Shown here: positions 50,478 through 59,321 of the stretch, piece by piece
How positions within the stretch are numbered: position 1 is the stretch's first letter
Layout of the letters: the number at the start of each line of letters is the position of its first letter
From: Kribbella sindirgiensis
GTDB taxonomy: Bacteria; Actinomycetota; Actinomycetes; Propionibacteriales; Kribbellaceae
Assembly (NCBI RefSeq): GCF_004331435.1
Contig: NZ_SJKA01000004.1
Location: forward strand, 434,001-498,000
Length of the DNA stretch: 64,000 bases
Reading direction: 5' to 3'
Notes under the pieces: generated by a model
Database searches by the model: none
Seen by the model: only the letters and a program-made list of their open reading frames with translations
What the model was told of the DNA's origin: nothing
Program-made: the position numbers and the translations under genes

Positions 50478-51379
50478 GCTGTCTGAACGTTGGTCAGCCA
50501 CGACCACACGGACGTGGTCGCGGTGATGAACAGGCGGTTGCCCTTCGGGCCGCCGAAGGTCAGGTTGGACACCACGTCCGGCAGCAGCAGCTTGCCGATC
50601 AGCGTGCCGTCCGGGTCGAAGCAGTGCACGCCTTCGTGCGTCGCCGCCCAGACCCGGCCGGTGCTGTCGAGCCGGATGCCGTCGAACATTCCGCCCTCGC
50701 ACGGCGCGAAGACCTCGCCGCCGAGGAGCTTGACGCCGTCGACGTCGAACCGGCGGATGTGCTTGCCCGGGGTGTCGACGACGTACAACTGGGTCTCGTC
50801 GTTGCAGAACGCGAGGCCGTTCGGGCGGATGAAGTCGTCCGCGACGACGGTCAGCGTGCCGTCCGGGGCGATCCGGTAGACGTGACAGCCGTCGATCTCC
50901 TGCTCGGCGGCATGCCCTTCGTAGCTCGACGTGATGCCGTACGGCGGGTCGGTGAACCAGATCGACCCGTCGCTGCGCTCGACCACGTCGTTCGGGCTGT
51001 TCAACCGTTTTCCGTCGAGATGCGACGCGAGGACCGTGCGGGTGCCGTCGTACTCGGTTCTGATGACCTGACGATCGCCCTGCGAGCAGCTGATCAGGCG
51101 GCCGGCGCGGTCGATGGTGTTGCCGTTCACGTAGCCGGACGGCTCGCGGAAAACGCTGACCTGGCCGGAAAGCTCGTCCCAGCGGAGCAGCCGGTCGTTC
51201 GGGATGTCGCTGAAGACGAGGCAGCGCCACGCCGGGGAGTACGCCGGTCCTTCGAGCCAGCGGCCGCCGTCGTACAGGCATTCGAGGTACTCGTCGCCCG
51301 CGATCTTGGTGAAGCGCTCGTCGAGGACCACGAGCTCGGCCCGGAGCCGCGGCGGCGCGGCGTTGAGTGTGATCGTCAT
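50468..51379 (-). CDS. SMP-30/gluconolactonase-family lactonase, copy 2
   Basis: 303 residues from ATG 51379. Same family signatures as copy 1: GRWLEGPAYSPAWRCLVFSDIPNDRLLRW, KRLNSPNDVVERSDGSIWFTDPPYGI, RPNGLAFCNDETQLYVVD, DGIRLDSTGRVWAATHEGV. Probable cytosolic sugar lactonase. It diverges from an Lrp/AsnC regulator 52 bases away, which may control it. Its last 10 bases overlap the solute-binding-like gene on the other strand. The open frame continues upstream without family similarity. Confidence 0.9.
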   Translation of the reverse strand: MTITLNAAPPRLRAELVVLDERFTKIAGDEYLECLYDGGRWLEGPAYSPAWRCLVFSDIPNDRLLRWDELSGQVSVFREPSGYVNGNTIDRAGRLISCSQGDRQVIRTEYDGTRTVLASHLDGKRLNSPNDVVERSDGSIWFTDPPYGITSSYEGHAAEQEIDGCHVYRIAPDGTLTVVADDFIRPNGLAFCNDETQLYVVDTPGKHIRRFDVDGVKLLGGEVFAPCEGGMFDGIRLDSTGRVWAATHEGVHCFDPDGTLIGKLLLPDVVSNLTFGGPKGNRLFITATTSVWSWLTNVQTAQR

Positions 51380-51431
51380 ATGCGGAACGCTATCCTGTTG
51401 TTGACAGTTCATACAGAACGAGATTTGGTTT

Positions 51432-51890
51432 GTGATCGATTTGACAGTAGATGATGTGGATCGCGGGTTGCTGGCCGCGTTGCAGGAGGACGCCGGGCAG
51501 TCGTACGCCGCGCTCGGGCAGGCGGTCGGGCTCTCGGCCGGATCCGCCCACGAACGGGTCCGGAAACTGAAGGCGGCCGGCGTGATCCGGCGTACGACGA
51601 TCGACGTCGACCCGGCCGCGGTCGGGCTCGGCGTACTGGCGTTCGTCCTGCTCGAGTCGGGCGCCTGGATGGGTGACGAGCCGACCCTGAAGGCGCTGCG
51701 GAAGATCCCCGCGGTCGAGGAGGCGCACATCATCGCCGGGCCGGCCTCGGTGCTGGTGAAGGTCCGCACGGCGACCACCGAGGACCTGCAGGTGACCCTG
51801 CGCGCGCTCCACCAGGTGGACGGGGTGACCAGCACTCAGACAGTCGTGGTTCTGGAGACCTTCTTCGAGGGACAACCCACCGTGCTGTGA
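51432..51890 (+). CDS. Lrp/AsnC-family regulator
   Basis: 152 residues from GTG 51432. DLTVDDVDRGLLAALQEDAGQSYAALGQAVGLSAGSAHERVRKLKAAGVIRRTTIDVDPAAVGLGVLAFVLLE has the AsnC helix-turn-helix, followed by an alpha/beta RAM domain (IPAVEEAHIIAGPASVLVKVRTATTEDLQVTLRALHQVDGVTSTQTVVVLETFFE). It binds small ligands, often amino acids. Divergent from the lactonase copy 2. It precedes the biotin carboxylase gene by 74 bases on the same strand, so it may instead affect that gene. Confidence 0.92.
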   Translation: MIDLTVDDVDRGLLAALQEDAGQSYAALGQAVGLSAGSAHERVRKLKAAGVIRRTTIDVDPAAVGLGVLAFVLLESGAWMGDEPTLKALRKIPAVEEAHIIAGPASVLVKVRTATTEDLQVTLRALHQVDGVTSTQTVVVLETFFEGQPTVL

Positions 51891-51964
51891 TCGTGGTGTG
51901 AGCAACACCCTGCCCGCAGGACGGCCGCTTGACCCTAGACTCGGGCCAGCCGAAGGGAGCCGCT

Positions 51965-53740
51965 GTGTCCGACAGCTTGCAGATCACCAAGGTGCTGGTC
52001 GCCAACCGGGGCGAGATCGCCGTCCGGGTCGTCCGGGCCGCCGCCGACGCGGGACTGGGCAGCGTCGCCGTGTACGCCGACCAGGACCGGGACGCGCTGT
52101 TCGTCCGGCTCGCCGACGAGGCCTACGCGCTGGACGGGTCGACACCGGCCGGCTCCTACCTGAACATCGCCAAGATCCTGGACGTCGCGGCCCGCTCGGG
52201 CGCGAACGCCGTACACCCGGGCTACGGGTTCCTGGCCGAGAACGCCGAGTTCGCCCAGGCGGTGATCGACGCCGGGCTGATCTGGATCGGGCCGCCGCCG
52301 TCGGCGATCGACTCGCTGGGCGACAAGGTCAAGGCGCGGCACATCGCGGAGAAGGTCGGCGCGCCGCAGGTCCCGGGCACGCCGGACCCGGTCGCCGGCG
52401 CCGACGAGGTCGTTGCCTTCGCGCAGGAGTACGGGCTGCCGATCGCGATCAAGGCGGCGTACGGCGGTGGCGGGCGCGGGATGAAGGTCGCGCGCACGCT
52501 GGAGGAGGTGCCCGAGCTGTTCGAGTCCGCGACCCGGGAAGCCGTCAGCGCGTTCGGCCGCGGTGAGTGCTTCGTCGAGCGGTACCTGGACAAGCCGCGG
52601 CACGTCGAGACCCAGTGCCTGGCCGATGCCCACGGCAACGTTGTCGTCGTCTCCACGCGGGACTGCTCGCTGCAGCGCCGGTACCAGAAGCTCGTCGAGG
52701 AGGCGCCCGCGCCGTTCCTGTCGCCCGAGCAGCTTTCGCTCCTCTACGACTCGTCGAAGAAGATCCTCCGCGAGGCCGGGTACGTCGGCGCCGGGACGTG
52801 CGAGTTCCTGGTCGGCCAGGACGGGCTGATCTCGTTCCTCGAGGTGAACACCCGTCTGCAGGTCGAGCACCCGGTCTCCGAAGAGGTCACCGGTCTGGAT
52901 CTGGTGCGGGAGATGTTCCGGATCGCCCAGGGCGAGGAGCTCGGGTACGACGACCCCGTGGTCTCCGGTCACTCGATCGAGTTCCGGATCAACGCCGAGG
53001 ACGGCGGGCGCGGGTTCCTGCCCGCTCCGGGGACGTTGACGCGCTGGCACGCGCCGTCCGGTCCGGGGATCCGTCTCGACGGCGGGTACGACCAGGGCGA
53101 GACGGTGCCGGGCGCGTTCGACTCGCTGGTCGCGAAGCTGATCGTGACCGGCCGGGATCGTCAGCAGGCGCTGGAGCGGTCGCGGCGGGCGCTTCGTGAA
53201 TTCGTGGTCGAGGGGATGCCGACGGTTATCCCGTTCCACGCCGCGGTCGTGTCCGACCCGGCGTTCGTCGGGACGGACGGGTTCAAGGTCCACACCCGCT
53301 GGATCGAGACCGAGTACGACAACCAGCTCACGCCGTACGACGGCCCGACGGCCGAGGCGCCGTCCGACGACGAGCGCGAGAAGGTCACCGTCGAGGTCGG
53401 GGGCAAGCGGCTCGAGGTCGTCCTGCCCGCCGGGCTCGGTGCGGTCGGCGCCGCTCCGGCGGCCGGGTCGTCGAAGAAGAAGCCGGCGCGGCGGGCCGGT
53501 GGTACGAAGAGCTCGGCCGCGTCCGGCGATTCGCTGACGTCGCCGATGCAGGGCACGATCGTCAAGATCGCTGTCGAGGAAGGCGCCACGGTCGCCGAGG
53601 GCGACCTGATCGTGGTCCTCGAGGCGATGAAGATGGAGCAGCCCCTGAACGCCCACAAGTCCGGCACCGTCACCGGCCTCACCGCCGAGGTAGGCGCCAC
53701 AGTCTCAGCCGGCGCAGCCATCTGCGAAATCAAGGACTGA
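51965..53740 (+). CDS. accA3: Acyl-CoA carboxylase alpha subunit (biotin carboxylase + BCCP)
   Basis: 591 residues from GTG 51965, with AAGGGAG 5-6 bases upstream. The biotin carboxylase half has [34 protein letters not shown], the glycine loop [12 protein letters not shown] and [19 protein letters not shown] Lys/Ala linker ([19 protein letters not shown]) leads to the BCCP domain with the biotinylation site [18 protein letters not shown]. It carboxylates its own biotin for AccD partners; the two AccD genes and accE in this window are likely clients, and BirA the modifier. The ATG-like start at 51929 lacks family residues. It is coupled to the VOC gene by a one-base overlap. Confidence 0.96.
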   Translation: MSDSLQITKVLVANRGEIAVRVVRAAADAGLGSVAVYADQDRDALFVRLADEAYALDGSTPAGSYLNIAKILDVAARSGANAVHPGYGFLAENAEFAQAVIDAGLIWIGPPPSAIDSLGDKVKARHIAEKVGAPQVPGTPDPVAGADEVVAFAQEYGLPIAIKAAYGGGGRGMKVARTLEEVPELFESATREAVSAFGRGECFVERYLDKPRHVETQCLADAHGNVVVVSTRDCSLQRRYQKLVEEAPAPFLSPEQLSLLYDSSKKILREAGYVGAGTCEFLVGQDGLISFLEVNTRLQVEHPVSEEVTGLDLVREMFRIAQGEELGYDDPVVSGHSIEFRINAEDGGRGFLPAPGTLTRWHAPSGPGIRLDGGYDQGETVPGAFDSLVAKLIVTGRDRQQALERSRRALREFVVEGMPTVIPFHAAVVSDPAFVGTDGFKVHTRWIETEYDNQLTPYDGPTAEAPSDDEREKVTVEVGGKRLEVVLPAGLGAVGAAPAAGSSKKKPARRAGGTKSSAASGDSLTSPMQGTIVKIAVEEGATVAEGDLIVVLEAMKMEQPLNAHKSGTVTGLTAEVGATVSAGAAICEIKD

Positions 53741-54156
53741 TGTCCCAGGACGCCGACGGCGAAGCGGCGTACCCGCGTGCCGGCGACGAGGCGGAACTGC
53801 CTTTGCCGGTCGTCGATGCGGTTGCGTTTGATTGCGTGGATCAGGACGCGCTGAGCCGGTTCTGGCAGGCGCTGGTCGGCGGCGAACTCCGCCCCGACCA
53901 GCACGGCGTCACCGAACTCCACGGCGGCCCGGTCCGCCTGGACTTCGCCCAGGTCCCCGAAGGCAAACAGGTCCGCAAGAACCGCGTCCACCTGGACCTC
54001 TACGTCCCCCCGGAAACCAAGGACCGCTCCATCACCCGAGCCCTCTCCCTCGGAGCCACCCGAGCCGACGACATCTACGACGGCCCCCTCTGGCAGGTCA
54101 TGCGAGACCCCGAAGGCAACGAGTTCTGCCTCATCTGGGGCGCCGACTCCCCCTGA
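53740..54156 (+). CDS. VOC/glyoxalase-like protein
   Basis: 138 residues. Two short beta-alpha-beta units with VVDAVAFDCVDQDALSRFWQALVGGEL at the start and DLYVPPETKDRSITRALSLGATRADDIYDGPLWQVMRDPEGNEFCLIWG at the end are typical of the glyoxalase-like domain. Members bind a metal or small molecules; no specific substrate is evident. Its ATG shares one base with the accA3 stop (TGATG), so it is translationally coupled to the carboxylase. Confidence 0.88.
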   Translation: MSQDADGEAAYPRAGDEAELPLPVVDAVAFDCVDQDALSRFWQALVGGELRPDQHGVTELHGGPVRLDFAQVPEGKQVRKNRVHLDLYVPPETKDRSITRALSLGATRADDIYDGPLWQVMRDPEGNEFCLIWGADSP

Positions 54157-54192
54157 ATCTCCCTCGGCCCCCTCCCGCCTTTGGTAGGTAGG

Positions 54193-54250
54193 CGTCCGAG
54201 ATGCTGGGTTTACGTCCCGGATCTCGCGCGCCAACCCAGCATCTCGGACG
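54193..54250. repeat. Perfect 18-base inverted repeat
   Basis: Arms 54193-54210 and 54233-54250 are exact reverse complements (CGTCCGAGATGCTGGGTT) with a 22-base loop. The loop contains CGTCCCGGATCTCG, a partial copy of the arm. It lies about 40 bases after the VOC stop and 130 bases before the cyclophilin gene, so it may end the accA3-VOC transcript. It lacks a U-tract. Confidence 0.75.
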
Positions 54251-54382
54251 TCAACCCACGAGAGGTGGGGGCACCCGCTTCCGTGCGGCGGGCGGGAGTT
54301 CATGATTCGGGTGGATTGACAGACAGTTCTCAGGTTTTCGCTGTAGGTTCCCTGCAGGTGTCTCGGTGAGGAGGGTTACTGC

Positions 54383-55231
54383 ATGTCCAAGAAGACCCAT
54401 CAGCAGCAGTTGGCGGCGCGGAAGGCGAAGCGGCAGGCTGAGCGGGAGAGCGAGCGGCGGCGACAGCGGCGGAATCTGGGGATCACCGTGACTGCGGTCG
54501 CGGCGGTGGTCGTGGTTCTCGTGGGGGTCTTCGTGGTGTTCGGGGTGGGTGGCGACGACAAGCCGGCCGCATCGGCGCCGGCGCCGGCGGAGAACAAGCC
54601 GGCCAGCATCCCGACCGCGATGGCGGCGGCCCCGAAGCGGGCGACGCCGCTCGCGTCCGAGGTGAACTGCACGTACAAGAAGTCGGCCGAGCCGGCCGCG
54701 AAGAAGGTCGATCCGCCGGCCGACGGGAAGACCAAGGCGTCGGGTACGTCGAAGGTCAGCCTGAACACGTCCATCGGCGATCTGCAGCTCACGCTGGACA
54801 GCGCGCTGGCGCCCTGCACGGTGAAGAACTTCCTGAGCCTGGTCGGGCAGAAGTACTTCGACAACACCAAGTGTCACCGGCTGACGGTCGGTGAGGGCCT
54901 GCAGGTGCTGCAGTGCGGCGACCCGAGTGGGACCGGCTCCGGTGGGCCGGGGTACAGCTTCGCGGACGAGGTGTACCCGACGCTGAAGTACGGACGCGGC
55001 ATCCTCGCCATGGCGAATTCCGGCGCGAACACGAACGGCAGTCAGTTCTTCATCGTGTACGGCGATGCGTCCGGGCTGACCCCGCAGTACACGGCGTTCG
55101 GGACGATCGACGAGCCGAGCGTGAAGCTGATCGACAAGGTCGCGGAGGCCGGCGTCACCCCGCAGAACGGCCCGCAGGACGGCACCCCGATCATCCCGGT
55201 GGACATCAAGTCCGCCACCGCAGCCGCCTGA
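54383..55231 (+). CDS. Membrane-anchored cyclophilin-type peptidyl-prolyl isomerase
   Basis: 282 residues; GAGGAGG precedes the ATG. A strongly basic N-terminus (QQQLAARKAKRQAERESERRRQRR) leads to one span (NLGITVTAVAAVVVVLVGVFVVFG) and a Pro/Ala linker. The extracellular cyclophilin domain follows: KNFLSLVGQKYFDNTKCHRL, LQCGDPSGTGSGGPGYSFADE, GILAMANSGANTNGSQFFI. It folds exported or envelope proteins. The usual active-site Arg in F-H-R-x is matched by CHRL, and the QFF motif is intact. The downstream inverted repeat separates it from the opposing GH76 gene. Confidence 0.92.
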   Translation: MSKKTHQQQLAARKAKRQAERESERRRQRRNLGITVTAVAAVVVVLVGVFVVFGVGGDDKPAASAPAPAENKPASIPTAMAAAPKRATPLASEVNCTYKKSAEPAAKKVDPPADGKTKASGTSKVSLNTSIGDLQLTLDSALAPCTVKNFLSLVGQKYFDNTKCHRLTVGEGLQVLQCGDPSGTGSGGPGYSFADEVYPTLKYGRGILAMANSGANTNGSQFFIVYGDASGLTPQYTAFGTIDEPSVKLIDKVAEAGVTPQNGPQDGTPIIPVDIKSATAAA

Positions 55232-55236
55232 TCCCC

Positions 55237-55288
55237 CGTTACGTCCGAAGAAGCGGTGGGACGTCTCGCCACTTCTTCGGACGTAACG
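55237..55288. repeat. Inverted repeat, member B of the shared-arm family
   Basis: CGTTACGTCCGAAGAAG (55237-55253) is the exact reverse complement of 55272-55288; the loop is 18 bases. It occupies the short gap between the convergent cyclophilin and GH76 genes and could be a bidirectional terminator. The arm shares the string TTCTTCGGACGTAACGA with the repeat at 26741-26786, 28.5 kb away. Confidence 0.8.
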
Positions 55289-55297
55289 AGCTGTGGG

Positions 55298-56467
55298 TCA
55301 GGCGAGTAGGTGGTACTGGGAGCGGGGCCAGGCCAGTAGGGCGTGGATCTGGGTGATGCCGGACTGCTGGAGGAGTTCTACCGAGCCCTCGCGGAACTTG
55401 TAGAGGTTGGTTGCGGGGTCTCGGGTGGTGTTCCAGTTGTAGTCGGCGTAGGACTGCATCGCCTTGCGGTAGCGGGGATCGGGGGCGACCGAGTCCAGGA
55501 TCAGCAGGTTCTTGAACCAGATCGAGTTGAAGGCCGCGCCGTTCTTCGCGAGGATCTCGGGGGTGTTGTAGAACGCCAGCGAGGCGTTCGCGACCGACTT
55601 CGCCTCGCGCAGGTAGCGGAGGTCACCCGTTGCCTTGAACAACAACACGCCGGCACCGAGCATCACGCCCTGGTTGTAGCTCCACTGCGTCTTCTCGATG
55701 TTGCCGGCGAGATCGATGTGGTCCCAGTACAGCCCGTTCGGCGCGAGCATGCAGTCCTGCGCCCACTGGTACATCCGCTGGGCCCACGTCAGGTACGACT
55801 TGTCCCGCGTCAGCAGGTACAGGTGCGCCCCGAGTTCGGCGCCTGGGCCGTTCGAAACCGTGTTCCGGTCCTGGCTCCACGGTGCCTGCGTCCAGTACAC
55901 GCCGCCGGCGCACGGGTGCGTCGGGTCCGTGTCCCAGCCGTGGACGACGAGCGCGAAGATCTCCTTGGCGCGAGCGAGTGCAGCACGGTCACCAGTCCGC
56001 TTGAACCGCTGGATCAGGTTCAGCCCGATCCACTCGTTGTCGTCGTAGAACTTGTCGCCGCCCTGACCGTTCGGCGGCCGCACGTACGAGTCGTACCCGG
56101 TCGGCGTCGTCCCGGAGTTCCAGTAGAACTCGTACGCAGCGAGCCGTCGATCGGCCTCCGCCGAGCCCTTCCGGCCCGCACCCGGTACGCCGGCCAGGTT
56201 CTCGGCCGCGATCGCCGCCTGCGAGTACGGCCAGACGTACGAGTACGGGTTGCTCTGGTGGTTCGGATACTCCTCCAGCAGCAGTCCCTTGCCGGCGTCG
56301 AAGTACTTGTTGATGGCGTCGTACGACGCTCGCGCCCGGGCGGCCGCGGTTGGGTCGGTGCCCGCCGCCTCACCGGCACTGGCCGTGGTCATGTTCAGCG
56401 AGCCGAGGACCGCGACCGCGAGCACTCCGGCGGCCAACCGAGTTGATATACCAATCTTTTTGCGCAT
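55298..56467 (-). CDS. Secreted glycoside hydrolase family 76 (alpha-1,6-mannanase-like)
   Basis: 389 residues. N-terminal signal peptide (MRKKIGISTRLAAGVLAVAVLGSLNMTTASAG). The (alpha/alpha)6 catalytic domain shows KFYDDNEWIGLNLIQ (the Asp pair used by GH76), WTQAPWSQDRNTVSNGPGAELGAHLY and KTQWSYNQGVMLGAGVLLFK. GH76 enzymes cut alpha-1,6-mannans of fungal walls or of actinobacterial lipomannan; which of these applies is open. GGAGGAG precedes the ATG. TTGGTATATCAA motifs lie within the first codons and again 113 bases upstream. Confidence 0.9.
   Translation of the reverse strand: MRKKIGISTRLAAGVLAVAVLGSLNMTTASAGEAAGTDPTAAARARASYDAINKYFDAGKGLLLEEYPNHQSNPYSYVWPYSQAAIAAENLAGVPGAGRKGSAEADRRLAAYEFYWNSGTTPTGYDSYVRPPNGQGGDKFYDDNEWIGLNLIQRFKRTGDRAALARAKEIFALVVHGWDTDPTHPCAGGVYWTQAPWSQDRNTVSNGPGAELGAHLYLLTRDKSYLTWAQRMYQWAQDCMLAPNGLYWDHIDLAGNIEKTQWSYNQGVMLGAGVLLFKATGDLRYLREAKSVANASLAFYNTPEILAKNGAAFNSIWFKNLLILDSVAPDPRYRKAMQSYADYNWNTTRDPATNLYKFREGSVELLQQSGITQIHALLAWPRSQYHLLA
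56443..56454 (-). promoter_or_regulatory. TTGGTATATCAA box, copy 1 (inside the GH76 start)
   Basis: On the minus strand the motif TTGGTATATCAA spans codons 5-9 of the GH76 gene, just after the ATG. It is nearly palindromic (TTGrTATAyCAA), as expected for a GntR- or LacI-type dimer. A roadblock position inside the gene start is possible. Significance rests on the second copy. Confidence 0.45.
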
Positions 56468-56568
56468 CGACCTGCTCCTCCTGGGCGGTGGTTGACAGCG
56501 ATGTCATGTTCTAACCGGCGCAACGACACCCCGTCAATGGCTCGGCAAGGCTCATCCGGAACCCGAAG

Positions 56569-56580
56569 TTGGTATATCAA
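56569..56580 (+). promoter_or_regulatory. TTGGTATATCAA box, copy 2
   Basis: An exact 12-base copy in the opposite orientation, 102 bases upstream of the GH76 ATG and overlapping the stop codon of the SpoIID gene. The two copies flank the GH76 promoter, which would suit a looping repressor controlled by a sugar. Confidence 0.45.
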
Positions 56581-57761
56581 GAAGTTCGGGCCGGGAAACT
56601 GATCCACGCGGACCGCAGATGCAGCCGGATCCGCACCTGGTCGGCGGTCAGCACACGCTTTCCGCGCGACCCGACCGCCTCGACGGTGAGCGCCCGGCCG
56701 CCGCCCGGACCGACGCCGGTCCGCTTCAGAACGCGGACGTACCGGATCGAGCCGACGTCGAAGACCGCCTGCATCTGCGCAGCCGTCCGGGTCACCGTCC
56801 ACGTCACGTTCGGGTTCCCGTTCTTCGGGTAGGCGTCCCACGCGTCCGCCTTCGTGAGCTGGTACGGCGCGTCACCCGCCGCCGTCGCCCCGCCGTTCGA
56901 CGAGGAGAACTCGGCGATGATCGGCTTGCCCTTGTACAGCCGGACCTGTCCCGCGGTCGCCGCGATCGCGTTGTTCGTCGACGTCTCCTCCACGTCGTAC
57001 CCGCCGTACACCTGGCAGGACGTGGTGTCGCACAAGTCGTACGCTTTCCGCGCCGCGCGGGACCGGTGGAACACCGAATAGGTGCGGGCGGCAACGGCCT
57101 GCGCCTGCAACGCGGCCGGCCGCCAGCTCGACACCGACTCCCGCGGTACGACGCCACGCAGGTAGTACTCGAGTGGCAGCACGTTCACCGTGTCCAGATG
57201 CGTCCCGGACACGTCGATCGCCCGCAGCGCACCGCGGTACCGGCGTACGGCGCCACTCGGCAGCACCAGCCCGATCACCGCAGCGCCTTCGAACTGCGCC
57301 ATCCCCGTAAATGTCTTGTAGAGCGTCCATTTCCGGGTCTTGGCGTCGTACGAGCTGACCTTCGTGCCGTGCTCGCCGTTCGGGTCGATCGACCACTGAC
57401 TCCGGGTCGATGCTCTGGGCAACGGGTAGACCTTGCCGGTGGCCAGCGAGCGGACCGCGAGCCCGCTCACCGCTCCGACCCGCACGCCGTCGGTGGTGTC
57501 GGCGCTGACCCGGACCCGGATACTGCCGGTCGCCTTCCCGGTCGTCGTTCCCGGGTAGTAGAAGTCGAGGATGTGCTTCGCCGGCTTCCCGGCCAGCGCC
57601 GCACCTTGCGCGCCGTACTGCGACAGGCCGCGGCCGTGCCCGAATCCGCGCCCGTTGATCGTCGTGTCCGGCGCCGCGGCCGGTACGACGTCGCGGGCCT
57701 GGGCGGTCGCGCTGATCACTGTGCACGACAGAACGACGACCGCAATGGCACGTTTCCTCAT
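56577..57761 (-). CDS. Secreted SpoIID/LytB-domain protein
   Basis: 394 residues with a signal peptide (MRKRAIAVVVLSCTVISATAQA). The SpoIID signature is present: GRGFGHGRGLSQYGAQGAALAGKPAKHILDFYYPGT, VLPLEYYLRGVVPRESVSSWRPAALQAQAVAARTYSV and YDVEETSTNNAIAATAGQVRLYKGKPIIAEFSSSNGGATA. In sporulating bacteria SpoIID is a lytic transglycosylase; in actinobacteria the family is linked to envelope remodelling. AGGGGAG lies 8 bases before the ATG. It follows the amidase gene by 28 bases, so the two are probably one wall-remodelling operon. Confidence 0.93.
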   Translation of the reverse strand: MRKRAIAVVVLSCTVISATAQARDVVPAAAPDTTINGRGFGHGRGLSQYGAQGAALAGKPAKHILDFYYPGTTTGKATGSIRVRVSADTTDGVRVGAVSGLAVRSLATGKVYPLPRASTRSQWSIDPNGEHGTKVSSYDAKTRKWTLYKTFTGMAQFEGAAVIGLVLPSGAVRRYRGALRAIDVSGTHLDTVNVLPLEYYLRGVVPRESVSSWRPAALQAQAVAARTYSVFHRSRAARKAYDLCDTTSCQVYGGYDVEETSTNNAIAATAGQVRLYKGKPIIAEFSSSNGGATAAGDAPYQLTKADAWDAYPKNGNPNVTWTVTRTAAQMQAVFDVGSIRYVRVLKRTGVGPGGGRALTVEAVGSRGKRVLTADQVRIRLHLRSAWISFPARTS

Positions 57762-57789
57762 AGTGAGCTCCCCTCATAATGAGCCCAGC

Positions 57790-59160
57790 TCAAAATGACC
57801 TCCCGTAGACAAGATGGACCTGGCGGTCACGCCGGTCCCAGACCAGCCAGCCGCGCTGGAACTTCTGCCGCGCTCCACCCGTGACCTCGTAGGCGTCGGT
57901 GATCGGCAGCCCGAGCCGCGCGCTGCCGGCCCCGAGCCGCCGGTACCGGGTCCGGAAAGCGCCGGACGTGGAATGCGGGCCGGTGGCAACGGAGTAGAAG
58001 ACGTCCCGGGTGCCGAAGTACGTCGCCCAGCCGGTCCGGGTCCGATGCTCGCCCCAGAACGGCTGACCGAGGTTCCGGAAACCGAGTTTCCGTGCGTACT
58101 CGTAGATCGGGGTCGAGAAACTGCCGCTCATCAAGGTGTTCACGCGCTGTTTCAGCCAGCCGAGCTTGTTGTACAACTGGGTTCCCGGGCACGCCGTCGC
58201 CTTGGTGTCGCGATGTCCGGACACCGTGTGCAGCCGGCTTCCGTCGAGCACGATCGTGGCCAGCGGCGACCGGTAGTTGGCGTCCAGTTTCCAGGCGATC
58301 ACGCGCGCCGTGGACTCCAGCATCGCCGGCGGCGGTGCGGTCTGCTCGAAGTTCCCGATCACCGCGACGCCGAACGAGTTCGCGTTGAACGACGACGTGT
58401 GCGCGCCGAGCACCGGCAGCTGCGCACCGCCGTACCGGCCCTCGAAGACGCGGCCGAAGCGGTCGACGAGGAAGTTGTACCCGAGGTCGCACCAGCCACG
58501 GCTCTTCACGTGGTACGCGTACATCGCCCGCACCATCGCCGGCACCTGCGTGCGGGTGTAGTCGTTCCGATCGGCGGTGTGGTGGACGAACGCCGCCAGC
58601 ACGGTCTTCGTGTACTTCGGCCGCACACACGAGGCGCCGTTGTGCGCGCGCAACCGTTCGTCCGCACCCCAGCGTTTCCGGCTCACCATCAACGGCATCG
58701 GGTACGGCGCCCTGCTCGACGCCGCCTCGACTGTGCCGCCCGGCTCCTCGGAGTCGGAGCTGAGCACACCGGGCTGAATCAGGACCACCTTGGCGTCGCG
58801 CACAGCACCTGCAGCATTCACCGCACTGGCCTGCACACCCGTGGCATTGCCGACCCACAACGGCTCGGTGCCGTCGCGCTCAATTCCTTCGGAATCCGAT
58901 GGATCAGGACCGTGTTCGTCCTCGATATTCATCGGTTGCCAATCGGTCCATTGCCCGTCGCGCTGGACACGGACGTTCGCCGTCACACCCTGCACACCGA
59001 GCGGCCAGGTGATGCCAACCATGCCGAACGGCGTGGTCTCGGCCCGAACGGACGGCCCGTCGAGCGGAATCTCCCGGTACGAGGGATCAGCGGAGGGAGG
59101 TAGCGGGACCAGGGCGGCCGCTGTCAGTACGAGCGGCAGGAGTCGCGCAGTCTTGCCCAT
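57790..59160 (-). CDS. Secreted PGRP-type N-acetylmuramoyl-L-alanine amidase
   Basis: 456 residues from ATG 59160 (GGAAGG 6 bases upstream); the open frame extends upstream without signal-peptide character. After a signal peptide (GKTARLLPLVLTAAALVPLPPSADP) and a ~150-residue beta-rich region, the amidase_2/PGRP domain has RKRWGADERLRAH, VLAAFVHHTADRNDY, WCDLGYNFLVDRFGRVFEGRYGG, SFGVAVIGNFEQTAPP and VSGHRDTKATACPGTQLYNKL, containing the zinc His/His/Cys set. The C-terminal ~90 residues resemble LGFP-type wall-binding repeats (GHRTRTGWATYFGTRDVFYSVATGPHS; GLPITDAYEVTGG). It cleaves the amide bond of peptidoglycan. Confidence 0.92.
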   Translation of the reverse strand: MGKTARLLPLVLTAAALVPLPPSADPSYREIPLDGPSVRAETTPFGMVGITWPLGVQGVTANVRVQRDGQWTDWQPMNIEDEHGPDPSDSEGIERDGTEPLWVGNATGVQASAVNAAGAVRDAKVVLIQPGVLSSDSEEPGGTVEAASSRAPYPMPLMVSRKRWGADERLRAHNGASCVRPKYTKTVLAAFVHHTADRNDYTRTQVPAMVRAMYAYHVKSRGWCDLGYNFLVDRFGRVFEGRYGGAQLPVLGAHTSSFNANSFGVAVIGNFEQTAPPPAMLESTARVIAWKLDANYRSPLATIVLDGSRLHTVSGHRDTKATACPGTQLYNKLGWLKQRVNTLMSGSFSTPIYEYARKLGFRNLGQPFWGEHRTRTGWATYFGTRDVFYSVATGPHSTSGAFRTRYRRLGAGSARLGLPITDAYEVTGGARQKFQRGWLVWDRRDRQVHLVYGRSF

Positions 59161-59321
59161 GGACAGCCTTCCGGCGCGGGGACGGACAGTCGCTGGGCGG
59201 CGCGCCTCTCGATTATGCGCCGACGGTGACCGCTTTCCCGGGATTACGTCACCCTGCGTGGCGTCCACCGTCTTGAGGGATTGGATAGGCTCTCCCTAAA
59301 GCCCCCGAGAGAGGCCCGACA

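Noticed and set aside
54316..54349. TTGACA / TAGGTT promoter before the cyclophilin gene
   Set aside because: The spacer is 22 bases, too long for a standard sigma-70-type promoter, so it was not annotated.
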